Source: DASVTU01 sp036387415 | Lineage (GTDB): Bacteria; Acidobacteriota; Blastocatellia; Pyrinomonadales; Pyrinomonadaceae | Reading direction: 5' to 3' | Length of the DNA stretch: 64,000 bases | NCBI GenBank assembly: GCA_036387415.1 | Contig: DASVTU010000039.1 | Location: 124,001-188,000, forward strand | Shown here: piece by piece, positions 1-9,028 of the stretch | Layout of the letters: the number at the start of each line of letters is the position of its first letter | Position numbering within the stretch: position 1 is the stretch's first letter | Notes under the pieces: generated by a model | The model's input: only the letters and a program-made list of their open reading frames with translations | The model's database searches: none | What the model was told of the DNA's origin: nothing | Translations under genes and position numbers: made by a program

Positions 1-1728
1 CTGCTCTCGTTGTCGAGCGCCTGTCAGACACAGACCGAGCCGACCGCTCCTGCATCGAACACGCAAGCCACGCTCTCACGCGAACGCACGACGGGCGTCC
101 GTGGCGGTTCGCTTGCCTACCGCGTCACTTCGCCGCCCAAGACTCTTAACTCGCTCATGATTGCCGACGAGGCTTCCTACACCGTCGCTTTCATGCTGCT
201 CGGCGCGCGGCTCATCGATTTCGACCACGACGCGCAGCGTTACGTGCCCGCGCTCGCCGAGTCTTGGCAGTTGGGCGAAGACAAGAAGACTCTGGAACTG
301 ACGCTGCGCGAGGGTTTGAAGTTTTCCGACGGCCAACCCCTGACCGCCGAAGACGTGGCCTTCACGCTTCGCGCCATCTACGACGAGCGCACTAACTCCG
401 CGTTTCGCACGACGCTCACCATCGGCGACAAACAGATTGAGGCGCAACCTCTGGATGCGCGCCGCATTCGTTTCGTCTTCCCCGAAACGGTGGCCGCGCC
501 GGAGACTTATCTCGTCAACGTCGCCGTCTTGCCGCGCCATGTGCTCGAACCGGATTTGAAGAAAGGGACGCTCGGCAAAGCCTACGAACTCACGTCCGAC
601 CCTTCGCGCGTGGTCGCCGCCGGAGCGTTCGCGGTCGAAGCGGTTGCGCCCGGTGAACGCGTCGCCTTGAAGCGCAACCCACATTACTGGAAACGCGACG
701 CGGCGGGCAATCAACTTCCATATCTCGACCGCCTCGTCGTCGAAGTCGTCGGCGATGCCAACGCCGCCATCGCGCGTCTCAATGAAGGCGCGGTTGATAT
801 TATCGACCGCATACGCATCACCGATTATGCCGCGCTTCAGAACCCGCAAGGCGCGGTGCGCGCCTACGATGTCGGCCCCGGACTCAGCACCGACCATCTC
901 TGGTTCAATCTCAACGAAAGTGGGATAGACGGTCAGCCCTTAGCGGTCGATGCGAAGAAACAGGCGTGGTTCAAAGACGTACGTTTTCGTCGTGCCGTCG
1001 CGCATGCCATCGACCGTGAAGGCATCGCTTCTTCAACCTTGCAGGGACTCGCGACGCCGCTCTATGGTTTCGTCTCGCCCGGCAATCGCGCGTGGGTCGC
1101 GGATATTCCGCGCACGGAATATAGTCTGGAACGTGCGCGTGCGCTGCTGGCGGAGGCGGGTTTCGTCGTCAAGGCTACGCAGGATGCGCCGGAGTTGTAC
1201 GACGCCGGAGGCAACCGCGTCGAGTGGACGTTAATCGTGCCGGTCGAGAACGAGGCGCGCAAAGCGATGGCGGCAGTGATACAGGAAGACCTCTCGCGTC
1301 TCGGCATGAAGATGCAGATTGCGCCGCTCGAATTCGGTGAAATTGTCGGTCGCACTACGCAGAGTCTCAACTATGAAGCCGTGTTGCTCGGCGCGGTCGT
1401 CACCGACATCGACCCTTCTTCCTATTCCAACATCCTCAGCAGCGCGAGCACGCAACACCAGTGGCATCCGAAGCAGAAGAAGCCCGCGACCGAATGGGAG
1501 GCGCGCATCGACACGCTTCTCGCCATGCTCGCGCGCGAAACCGACGCCGAACGCCGACGCGCCGTGTTTCGAGAGATTCAATTGAACATCGTCGAGAATC
1601 AACCCGTGATTCCCATCGCCGTACGCCACATCGTCTCCGCCGCCAACACGCGCGTCGGCAACTATCGTCCGAGCGCCATCATTCCCTACTCGCTCTGGAA
1701 CGCCGAAGAATTATTCATCAAGAAATAG
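1..1728 (+). CDS. ABC transporter substrate-binding lipoprotein (SBP_bac_5 type), 5' end cut by window
   Basis: Periplasmic solute receptor of a peptide/nickel-type ABC importer (family 5). The reading frame is open from base 1, and the residues before TQTEPT read LLSLSSAC, a plausible end of a lipoprotein signal peptide with the acylated Cys at codon 8. The true start therefore lies left of the window, and the TTG at base 10 is not it. Typical family features follow: a segment ending AESWQLGEDKKTLELTLREGLKF, split here by description only, and later VAHAIDRE and a C-terminal half rich in aromatic and charged residues, over about 570 residues, which is the usual size. No permease or ATPase gene follows, so it may be an orphan receptor or the last gene of an operon. 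Substrate unknown. Confidence 0.85.
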   Translation: MLSLSSACQTQTEPTAPASNTQATLSRERTTGVRGGSLAYRVTSPPKTLNSLMIADEASYTVAFMLLGARLIDFDHDAQRYVPALAESWQLGEDKKTLELTLREGLKFSDGQPLTAEDVAFTLRAIYDERTNSAFRTTLTIGDKQIEAQPLDARRIRFVFPETVAAPETYLVNVAVLPRHVLEPDLKKGTLGKAYELTSDPSRVVAAGAFAVEAVAPGERVALKRNPHYWKRDAAGNQLPYLDRLVVEVVGDANAAIARLNEGAVDIIDRIRITDYAALQNPQGAVRAYDVGPGLSTDHLWFNLNESGIDGQPLAVDAKKQAWFKDVRFRRAVAHAIDREGIASSTLQGLATPLYGFVSPGNRAWVADIPRTEYSLERARALLAEAGFVVKATQDAPELYDAGGNRVEWTLIVPVENEARKAMAAVIQEDLSRLGMKMQIAPLEFGEIVGRTTQSLNYEAVLLGAVVTDIDPSSYSNILSSASTQHQWHPKQKKPATEWEARIDTLLAMLARETDAERRRAVFREIQLNIVENQPVIPIAVRHIVSAANTRVGNYRPSAIIPYSLWNAEELFIKK

Positions 1729-1736
1729 CAACGACG

Positions 1737-1811
1737 GAGAGGAAAAGGAAAAGGGGCAAGGGAGGAACAGATGAGCAATGTTTCTACACTTTTTCTTTTT
1801 CCTTTTGCCTG
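1737..1811. repeat. purine-first inverted repeat after the SBP gene
   Basis: The left arm (about 1737-1762) is built of AGGAAAAGG-like words. The right arm (about 1788-1810) is its pyrimidine-rich complement, ending CCTTTTGCCT. A transcript would fold into a long imperfect hairpin right after the stop codon of the solute-binding protein, so a terminator or 3'-end stabiliser is likely. It belongs to the window-wide family described in the findings. Confidence 0.6.
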
Positions 1812-1897
1812 CGACGGTCGTGTCGCTTTGAACATTTCGGTCGCGGCTTTCGTTTATTTCTGTTGAGTTGATACTTCGGTCGGAAGGAAAATCAAGA

Positions 1898-2068
1898 ATG
1901 AATCCAAAGACGGCTTCCACACTCTCCATCGTGCTCGGCACGCTCGGCGTCCTCTTTTTGATGGCGATGGCGTTCGGCGTCTTCGCCTTCAAGTATGCCA
2001 TCTTTCTCGGCGTGGCATGTTTCATCCTCGCCGGAATGGTGAAACGCCTCGGAGGGCGTGAATATTGA
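1898..2068 (+). CDS. small two-helix membrane protein, function unknown
   Basis: A 56-residue protein starting [15 protein letters not shown] lies about ten bases before the ATG and supports this start over an upstream in-frame codon at 1868. Two hydrophobic segments (about residues 7-28 and 30-45) are followed by a basic tail ending GGREY, suggesting a small inner-membrane protein. It lies between an inverted repeat and a strong terminator, so it is probably a single-gene transcript. I do not recognise the family. Confidence 0.6.
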   Translation: MNPKTASTLSIVLGTLGVLFLMAMAFGVFAFKYAIFLGVACFILAGMVKRLGGREY

Positions 2069-2098
2069 AACCACAGAGATTGAGATAAAAGCAGATTT

Positions 2099-2159
2099 GA
2101 AGCACAAAGGAAACGCGGTCGCCCGCTTCTTGCTGGCGACCGCGTTTCCTTTGTGTTTC
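2099..2159. terminator. bidirectional intrinsic terminator, 24-bp stem
   Basis: Arms 2099-2122 and 2136-2159 are complementary except for one position, with a 13-base loop. Each arm starts or ends with A- or T-rich bases. It sits between convergent genes (the small membrane protein on + and the S8 protease on -), as expected for a shared terminator. Confidence 0.85.
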
Positions 2160-2186
2160 AGAATGAGAACGGTAGCGCAGCGCGTC

Positions 2187-5100
2187 TTATTCGGACGCGC
2201 GGGTGGCGATGACGGACATGGCGTGCGCGAGTTCGACGCGTGTGAGCGCCGATTGCGGGTGGAATAATGCGCCGTCGTGCAGCGTCAGTAGACCGTAGTT
2301 GAGCGCGGTGGCGACGTAGTTGCGATATGCGAGCGGAATCTGATTCCAGTCGGCGGCTTGTTGCTGCACGATGAAAGAATTCTCCGCTTCGTTTCTCAGC
2401 CCCGCCGCGCGCACCAGCACGACGGCTGCCGTCAGACGGTCGGCCAACAGGTCGGGGCGGAACGTCGTTCCCGGCGCGGCGTCGTGGAAGACTGCGCCGG
2501 AGGGCGCAGCCTGCACGCTCTCTACGTAGTTCATGGTCGTCGCATCGGTTACGTCCGAAAAACTCGGACGCGCAGGCATGTATTGCGGAATGCGCGCGCC
2601 GCGTAGAAGTGTCGCCGCCAAATCGGCGCGCGTGACGCCGTTATTCGGACGGAAGTAACCGCCTTCGGGAAACATGACGAACGTGCGGAGCGCGCGTCGT
2701 ACGTCTTCGCGTGCGCTCGCGCTCAACGTCGCCACGTCTTGCAATGCAGCGTATTCGACCCGCGCCACGTCGAGCGTGCCCGTGAATGCTTGCGGCGTTC
2801 CGGCGAGGCCGAGCGTGTTCGAGACGCGCACGTTCCACGCGCCCGACGGCGGCAACTTAATCACAGCGCGTTCGCGCCGACCCGTCAGAAACGGCGTGTT
2901 GAGTGTGTTGACGTGTGCGCGTTGAGTGTTCGACGGGTCGAAGACCTTGAGCGACAAATCATTGGCGCTCCACATCGGCCCCCATGCAATCTCGACCGAC
3001 GCCAACAACGCCCCGTCGGGAACGTCGAGGCTTGTGTAGTTAATCGCGCCGGGTATGACTCTGCCGGAGAACTCGCGCAGAGGGTCTTTGAAGAACTGCA
3101 CCTGCCCGCGTTCCACGGTCGCGCGCCACTGTCCCATACGTCGTTCGGGGAAGGCCGATTCGAGCACCGCCGCGTGCGCGTTGAGCATGCCCGCGCCTAC
3201 TTCGTGTGCATAGAGCGGCGGAATCGGCGTCGCCGTGCGTTGCAGGATGTCGCGCACCTGCGTCGGAGTCAGCGAAGGGTTCGCTTCGAGCATGAGCGCG
3301 ATGGTTCCGGCCACCTGCGGCGCGGAGAAACTCGTACCGCTCGCCGTCGTGTAGTAAGGAACTTCTTCGGGCAAGAGTTCATTCGTGTCGGTGCGTGAGA
3401 CGATACCGCCCGCGCCCGTCACGTTAAGCAGGCCTGAACTGCGTAGACTGACGACGTTGACGCCCGGCGCAACCAGCGTCGGACGAAACATCTGGCTGCC
3501 GAAAACACCGCGCGAAGAGAAATCTGCGAGGCGTCCGCGATTGTCGGTTGCGCCGACGCTGATGACCCACGGCGCAGCCGCATAAGGATTCAACGTCTCA
3601 AGTCCCGGCCCCGTATTGCCCGCCGAGAAGACGACGTTGACGCCGTTGTCCACCAACATCTTCGTCGCCACGTTAACGGGGTCGTCGATGTCGTAGTGAG
3701 CGTTGGCCGAAAAACTGCAATTAACGACGCGCACATTCTGCGAAGGGCCGCGCGAGAGAAGAAAATCGAATCCCGCCAGCACGTAGAACAGGCTCGCATC
3801 GCCCGCGCTCAGGCCGATGATTTGTGCGCCGGGCGCGACGCCTTTGTACTTGCCGTTCGAGCGCGTGCCGTCGCCCGCGATGACGCCGCTGACGAACGTG
3901 CCGTGGCCGTTAACCTGATCGGTATTGCCGAGCGTCTCGACGTTGGCGGGATAATCGAATCCGGTCGGGTTCGAGCCTTGCAGTTCTGCGAGTTTGACTG
4001 TGCGCGTGACGCGGCTGGCGATGTCGGCGTGCGTGGCATCCAGTCCGGTGTCGATGACGGCGACGGTGACGCCGCGCCCCGACACGGGAAGTCCGCGATT
4101 GCGGCTCGTCAAATCGCTGTCGGTCTTGACGCGGGTTGCGCCCGTCAATTCGCGGCTGTTGTCCGCCGTCCATTGCAGCGTCCGATTGCCCCACACAGAG
4201 CGCACGGTCGGTAGGTCGGAGATTAAATCAATCTTCTCGCGTTGGGCGGTGATGGTAATCATCGGGAGCATGCGATAGCGCGTGCCGCCCATGACGCCCA
4301 TGCTTTTTAGTTGATTAATGTCGGCGTCGGTCGGCCAGTGATGATAGACGATGACGGCGTTGATGTTGCGGTCGTCGGTGGCCTGTTCGAGTTCTTTCGC
4401 CAGCATAGGGTCGAAACTCTGCAAACCCACACGATGCCCGCCCGCATCGACACCCGTCATCGTGATGCCGTCCAAGCCCAACATGTTAAGACCATCGACG
4501 CCCGTCATGACAATGCCATCGACGCCCGTCATCGTAATGCCGTCAACGCCTGTCATCGTGATGCCGTCGGGAGGGACGCTGAAGACTTGTCCGTCGAGGC
4601 CGACGGCGATGACGGCGGCGGCGGTGTTCTGCCGAATCATATCGACGCCCGTCATCGTGATGCCGTCCACTCCGGTCATCGTGATGCCGTTTTCGCTCGT
4701 CTGCTGAAAACCATCGACGCCCGTCATTACGATGCCATCAACGCCCGTCATCGTAATGCCGTCGGCTTCGCGGATGGTGACGGAATTGGCGCGATAGGTC
4801 GTGCCATCAACGCCCGTCATGGTGATGCCGTCTACTCCGGTCATCGTGATGCCATCGACGCCCGTCATCGTGATACCGTCGGCTTGTTCGGCGCGGAGAG
4901 TGTTGGTTCCGGTATAGGTCGTGCCGTCAACACCTGTCATGGTGATGCCGTCAACGCCCGTCATCGTGATGCCGTCGGTATAAGGCGAAGTGATGTTGTT
5001 GAGATTGAAGCCGAGCAAGGCATCGACGCCCGTCATCGTGATGCCGTTGGTATCCTCATAACGAACGCCATCGACGCCCGTCATCGTAATGCCTTCCGAC

Positions 5101-5207
5101 TTACGAATCAGGACGCCCGCGAGGGCGGTCGGGGCAGTGCCGACGAGCGCGAGCGCGAGCGTGAACGCGACGAGCTTCTGGAAAAATGCAGGGGAATTCT
5201 TTTTCAT
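2187..5207 (-). CDS. S8 subtilisin-family protease with N-terminal ITMTGVD repeats and C-terminal SLH-like region
   Basis: A secreted serine protease of 1006 residues. A signal peptide (about 1-30, ending ALA) is followed by a repeat region (39-255) with 15 close copies of ITMTGVD, then a propeptide-like domain (about 265-345). The catalytic domain has Asp386 (VIDTG), His435 (NGHGTF), oxyanion Asn531 and Ser626 (SGTSFSAP), so the triad is complete. After a beta-rich stretch (about 690-830) the last 150 residues show S-layer-homology patterns (FSDV, TRADLA, TRVELAHAM), which suggest binding to a cell-surface polymer. The repeat array is not a normal S8 domain. The ATG start fits the signal peptide although no strong Shine-Dalgarno is seen. 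The downstream hairpin at 2099-2159 ends the transcript. Confidence 0.9.
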   Translation of the reverse strand: MKKNSPAFFQKLVAFTLALALVGTAPTALAGVLIRKSEGITMTGVDGVRYEDTNGITMTGVDALLGFNLNNITSPYTDGITMTGVDGITMTGVDGTTYTGTNTLRAEQADGITMTGVDGITMTGVDGITMTGVDGTTYRANSVTIREADGITMTGVDGIVMTGVDGFQQTSENGITMTGVDGITMTGVDMIRQNTAAAVIAVGLDGQVFSVPPDGITMTGVDGITMTGVDGIVMTGVDGLNMLGLDGITMTGVDAGGHRVGLQSFDPMLAKELEQATDDRNINAVIVYHHWPTDADINQLKSMGVMGGTRYRMLPMITITAQREKIDLISDLPTVRSVWGNRTLQWTADNSRELTGATRVKTDSDLTSRNRGLPVSGRGVTVAVIDTGLDATHADIASRVTRTVKLAELQGSNPTGFDYPANVETLGNTDQVNGHGTFVSGVIAGDGTRSNGKYKGVAPGAQIIGLSAGDASLFYVLAGFDFLLSRGPSQNVRVVNCSFSANAHYDIDDPVNVATKMLVDNGVNVVFSAGNTGPGLETLNPYAAAPWVISVGATDNRGRLADFSSRGVFGSQMFRPTLVAPGVNVVSLRSSGLLNVTGAGGIVSRTDTNELLPEEVPYYTTASGTSFSAPQVAGTIALMLEANPSLTPTQVRDILQRTATPIPPLYAHEVGAGMLNAHAAVLESAFPERRMGQWRATVERGQVQFFKDPLREFSGRVIPGAINYTSLDVPDGALLASVEIAWGPMWSANDLSLKVFDPSNTQRAHVNTLNTPFLTGRRERAVIKLPPSGAWNVRVSNTLGLAGTPQAFTGTLDVARVEYAALQDVATLSASAREDVRRALRTFVMFPEGGYFRPNNGVTRADLAATLLRGARIPQYMPARPSFSDVTDATTMNYVESVQAAPSGAVFHDAAPGTTFRPDLLADRLTAAVVLVRAAGLRNEAENSFIVQQQAADWNQIPLAYRNYVATALNYGLLTLHDGALFHPQSALTRVELAHAMSVIATRASE
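4443..5093 (-). repeat. 27-bp tandem and interspersed coding repeat (ITMTGVDG units)
   Basis: This part of the S8 protease gene holds 15 near-identical units encoding I(T/V)MTGVD, plus one decayed unit (LNMLGLD). Units come as singles, pairs and triples. They are separated by 6-20 residue spacers, two of which are related (both begin TTY and end in a charged run before D-G). The DNA of the units is also nearly identical, so copies probably spread recently by slippage or recombination. Confidence 0.95.
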
Positions 5208-5483
5208 TTTTCTTAGTTTCTAAGCAATCCGGCGACCAGTTTGATTTGAATCAGTGTGGCTCCGACGGCAGGCTTGCCCGCGTCGGGTTTCGGGCCGTAG
5301 TGCTTGCGAGGAGTGAACTGCGAAAATTAAGAGTGGTAATTTACACCGATTCACTGTATGCGTTTGTTGCGGTAGTGTTCTATTTTTCCGCTATATTTGT
5401 TGGGAGACGCCTCGTTTGCGAACAAAACGCGGCGTGTTGTGGCGGCTCAGTGCAATTTTTGAGCCTCGTCGTGTTGTTCGGGG
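5208..5483. other. intergenic region, 5' leader of the S8 protease
   Basis: A 276-base AT-richer gap between two minus-strand genes, holding the likely promoter of the protease gene. Several A/T-rich hexamers lie around 5330-5400, but none pairs with a convincing -35 box, so no promoter is called. No ORF or strong hairpin seen. Confidence 0.4.
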
Positions 5484-8400
5484 TCAACGCATCGACTCTT
5501 TGTAGACACGTTGGGTCTCCGCCGCCGGTTCAACGCCGAGTTCCTTGAGGAGCAGACGGCGCAGCGTCTCGTATTGCTCGCGGACGGCGGCGCGATTGCC
5601 GAGCGCCGCGTGTGCGCGCATCATCATGCAGTGGACATCCTCACGAAACTGGTCGTCGCGCAGGATGAGTTGTGCCAAATCGAGCGAGCGCGTCCAGTCT
5701 TCGGCCTTCTGCGCCGCTCCCGCCAGCGTTTCGAGCAGACGCAGGTATTGTTCACGATAATAAGAACGCTGCTCGTCAACCCACTCGTCATAGCTGCCTT
5801 GCATGAAGTCGCCGCGATAGAGCGTGATGGCCTGCTCGTAGGCGCGCATGTAGGCTTCCGTGTCGCGGGCGCGTCGCGCCGTCTCGCCTTCGGCGACGAG
5901 ACGGTCAAACTCCTCGATGTCGATGCGATAGGAAAACTCGGAATTGAGTTGATAATCTCCGTCGCGGTAGAGGAGGAAGTTCTGTTTGAGCGGCTGGTTG
6001 CTGTTGAGTGCCTTGCGTATGTGCGAGACGGTCGGGTGAAAATTCTTTTCCACCACGTCGAAATCCGCTTCGCCCCAGAAAGTGTCGATGATGGTGTCCT
6101 TCGAGGCGCGACGATGACGGCGCGAAGCGATGAAGCACAGGATGTCGCGCGCGCGTTTGGTCGTCCACGCATCGGCGGCGAGCGGTCGCAGTGGGTCGCG
6201 GTAAATCTCGACCGAGCCGAGCATGTTGATGGTTAAATCGACGGCGGGCTGCGTCGCCACGGCGACCGCGGGTGCGCTGCCGACGACCACTGTGAATGTC
6301 TCATTTTTGGCCGACGACGACGCGGCGACGGCATTCAGGGCGGACGGAAGTTGTTCGCGGATTTCGGCGGGCAGGAGTTCCGCCGCATCGCTTGAGGCGA
6401 AGAGACGCGGATGAAGCGCCACTTCACGTTGGAGCCAGTATTCGTAGTCGTAGCGTGCGGCGAGGTCGAGCGCGCGGCGCAGGTGTTCAAGCATCTCGAC
6501 CTCGCGCCCCTTCGCCTGCTCGCACGCGGCGAGCGCCATCGACGCCTGCGCTTCGTAGTAGTAGAGATTCTGCGCGCGGAAGAATTTGTGCGCGGGTTCG
6601 AGGTCTTTGGCGGCGACTTCGTGCTGCCCTTCGGCGAGGAGGATACGACCGCGCGTGAGCATCGCGGTGTGGAGTCCGCGTTCGTCGGCGGCTGAGGCGC
6701 GTGCGGCGATGAGTCTGTCCAACATGGCGCGCGCTGCTGTTAGATTTCCCGTTTGCAGATGAAGCAACGCCTGTTCTTCGAGCAACTCGCGTTGCGTCAC
6801 TTCGATGCCCGCTTCATCGTAGGCGCGTGCGGCACGCTCGTAGTATTCGTTGGCGCGTGCGGAGTCCGCCTGTTCGCGGTAGAGATTGCCGTAGGCCTCG
6901 AAGATTTCGCCGCGCAGCGTGACGAGATTGAAAAGCTGGCAGAGTTCGAGCGCGCTTTCGAGATGTTGTTCGCAGGATTGGATGTCGCCTTTGTAGAGAT
7001 GGCAGCGCGCGAGATTGAGATAGGCGGTGGCTTGCTGCGGCGCGGGCGGGGCGTCTTCGCCGTCGCGTACGAGACGACGCATCCAACGCATCGCTTCGCC
7101 GAAGTCGCCGCGAAGTCCGGCGGGCGTGCCGAGATTGTGCGCGATGAAACGCGCGTATCGCTCGTCGCCCTGCTCTTCGGCAGACTGCAACGCGGCGCGA
7201 AATTCACGTTCGGCTTCCTTCCATTCGCCCATCGCGACGAGGCACAAGCCGCGCGTATTGCCGCAACGCGTACGCACGGGCGACTGTTCGCCCGACAACC
7301 CGACGGCGCGGTCGAGATAACCGAAGGCCGTCTCGAAATCGGCGCGGCGACGCGCGATGGTGGCGAGCGAATGAAGCGCCTCGGCTTCGCCTTCGTGGTC
7401 GCCCTGTTCCTGCAAGAGCGCGGCGGCGCGTCGAAACGTGGCCTGTGCGGTGTTGAAATCGTCTTGCAGACGCGCGACTTCGGCGCGATGTGCGAGCGAA
7501 CGCGGATGCGCTTCGAGAGCGGCGGACGGGAGAGCGTCGGCGAAGGCGACGAGCGAGGCAAACGCGCCTGCGGTAATCCATGCGCTGCCGCGTTCGGCGA
7601 TGGTGGCGGCGGCGCGGTCGAAATCCTCCGCCGCGATGAGGTGATGCATGGCCTGTTCCCACTGCTCGCTGTGGAGAAAGTGGTCGGCGAAACGTCTGTG
7701 TTCGGCGGCGACGGCGGTCTGACCGATTTCAGCGCGCAGGCGACGGCGCAGAAAACTGCGAAACAAAGGATGCAGACGATACTCTTCCCCGCGCCCGTCG
7801 CTGGCAAAGGTTAGAAACACGTTGCGGCGCGCGAGCGACTGAAGCATGGTCGTGGCGTGCGTGTCCGGGAAAAGCCGCATGCACACGTCCGGCTCAAGGC
7901 GTTCGAGTAGCGCGACGTGCAGGAGAAAGTGCTGCACGTCGGCGGGTTCGTCGGCAAAAACTTCTTCGGCGAAATAGTCGAAGATGTCGCGTTCGGATTG
8001 GCGCAGGATTTCGACCAAATCCGGCGAAGGGGTGGCGGCTCCGGCGTCGGCATTTGAGATGGAAGTGCCGCGCGCGAGCGCCTGACGCTGCGCGACCTGC
8101 CGGACGAGTTGGAGCGCGGTAATCCACCCGTGCGTGCGTTCGCGGTATTCGGCAAGTTGTTCGGGCGTCAGTTCGAGGTCGAAGACTTGGCGAAAGAGTT
8201 GTTGTGTTTCGTCGTCGGTAAAGAGGAGTTCGGCACGGTCGATGATGGCGAGCGAGGATTGCGTACGCATCCGCGCGAGGGCGAGTGGCGGCACGTCGCG
8301 CGAGATGATGATTACGTGCATCACGTCGGGCAAGTAGGCGAGCAGTCGGTCAACGACGCGATGCACCGCCGTCTCCGTGCCGAGATGATGGTAGTCGTCC

Positions 8401-8870
8401 AAGACGAGGATGAGCTGCTGTTCGACGTGTTCGAGCACTTCGTTCAAGAGCACATCGACGGCGCGTTCGGGCTGCTGCGCGAGTTCGTTGGCGGCCTCCT
8501 GCAAGTAGGAGAGCGTCGCCTCGCCGAAGCCCGCGACGGCCTGTTTGATGCCGTGCGTGACGTAGCCGAGAAAGACGAACGGGTCGGCGTCGGTGTGGTC
8601 GAGTTGATACCAGACGAACTTTTGCGAGTGCGAACGGATGAAGTCGGCGACGAGCGTCGTCTTGCCGGAACCGGCGTTGGCGGTGACGAGCGTCACGGGA
8701 TGCGCCAGATTTTGCAGCAGACGCTCCATCAGTCGCGGTCGCTGCAAGAGCGAGGGCGCAGGGCGCGGCGGTAAGAGTTTGGTGCGTAAGAAAAACGTCG
8801 GCGCGGCGTGTCGCGCCGCCAAAACCGACGGCGGTGGAGTCCCAATCTGCTCCTGATGCGGCCTGTTCAT
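5484..8870 (-). CDS. MalT-like STAND regulator with TPRs and C-terminal SARP-type winged helix plus BTAD
   Basis: A 1128-residue signal-transducing ATPase. The N-terminal STAND NTPase has Walker A ANAGSGKTT (64-72) and Walker B LILVLDDY (153-160), with MalT-like sequence around it (LLPPRP before the P-loop, WYQLD after). A TPR-like superhelix fills roughly 420-840. The C-terminus has a winged-helix DNA-binding region (about 880-965, with ASKDTIIDTFW and VSHIRKAL) and a bacterial transcriptional activator domain (about 985-1128). MalT proteins normally end in a LuxR helix-turn-helix; a SARP/BTAD output on this chassis is a known variant. Target genes are unknown. A short paralogue follows upstream on the same strand. 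Confidence 0.9.
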   Translation of the reverse strand: MNRPHQEQIGTPPPSVLAARHAAPTFFLRTKLLPPRPAPSLLQRPRLMERLLQNLAHPVTLVTANAGSGKTTLVADFIRSHSQKFVWYQLDHTDADPFVFLGYVTHGIKQAVAGFGEATLSYLQEAANELAQQPERAVDVLLNEVLEHVEQQLILVLDDYHHLGTETAVHRVVDRLLAYLPDVMHVIIISRDVPPLALARMRTQSSLAIIDRAELLFTDDETQQLFRQVFDLELTPEQLAEYRERTHGWITALQLVRQVAQRQALARGTSISNADAGAATPSPDLVEILRQSERDIFDYFAEEVFADEPADVQHFLLHVALLERLEPDVCMRLFPDTHATTMLQSLARRNVFLTFASDGRGEEYRLHPLFRSFLRRRLRAEIGQTAVAAEHRRFADHFLHSEQWEQAMHHLIAAEDFDRAAATIAERGSAWITAGAFASLVAFADALPSAALEAHPRSLAHRAEVARLQDDFNTAQATFRRAAALLQEQGDHEGEAEALHSLATIARRRADFETAFGYLDRAVGLSGEQSPVRTRCGNTRGLCLVAMGEWKEAEREFRAALQSAEEQGDERYARFIAHNLGTPAGLRGDFGEAMRWMRRLVRDGEDAPPAPQQATAYLNLARCHLYKGDIQSCEQHLESALELCQLFNLVTLRGEIFEAYGNLYREQADSARANEYYERAARAYDEAGIEVTQRELLEEQALLHLQTGNLTAARAMLDRLIAARASAADERGLHTAMLTRGRILLAEGQHEVAAKDLEPAHKFFRAQNLYYYEAQASMALAACEQAKGREVEMLEHLRRALDLAARYDYEYWLQREVALHPRLFASSDAAELLPAEIREQLPSALNAVAASSSAKNETFTVVVGSAPAVAVATQPAVDLTINMLGSVEIYRDPLRPLAADAWTTKRARDILCFIASRRHRRASKDTIIDTFWGEADFDVVEKNFHPTVSHIRKALNSNQPLKQNFLLYRDGDYQLNSEFSYRIDIEEFDRLVAEGETARRARDTEAYMRAYEQAITLYRGDFMQGSYDEWVDEQRSYYREQYLRLLETLAGAAQKAEDWTRSLDLAQLILRDDQFREDVHCMMMRAHAALGNRAAVREQYETLRRLLLKELGVEPAAETQRVYKESMR

Positions 8871-8872
8871 CT

Positions 8873-8990
8873 TTAGAAGGACGACTGATGACTGCGATGG
8901 ACGATGGAGAAGCTACGACCGATGACGATTTTTGCGCCGAACGCTTTTTTTATGGTTTATCGTCCATCGTCCGTGGTCTGCATTTCTGCA
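8873..8990. repeat. purine-first inverted repeat between the two STAND genes
   Basis: The left arm near 8895-8912 carries GATGGACGATGG, and the right arm near 8958-8976 carries ATCGTCCATCGTCC. A T-rich spacer with a run of T lies between them. A related GGATGGACGATAAAG word occurs alone at about 23015. Member of the window-wide family; probable 3' end of the short STAND gene. Confidence 0.5.
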
Positions 8991-9028
8991 AGGTGGTTTT
9001 TTTGACGAGCAAGGCGGACGGCGACGAA

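Noticed and set aside
4311..5216. 301-codon plus-strand frame with DARHRDA repeats
   Set aside because: Exact antisense of the ITMTGVD repeat gene; it has no ribosome site and depends on the repeat for its length.
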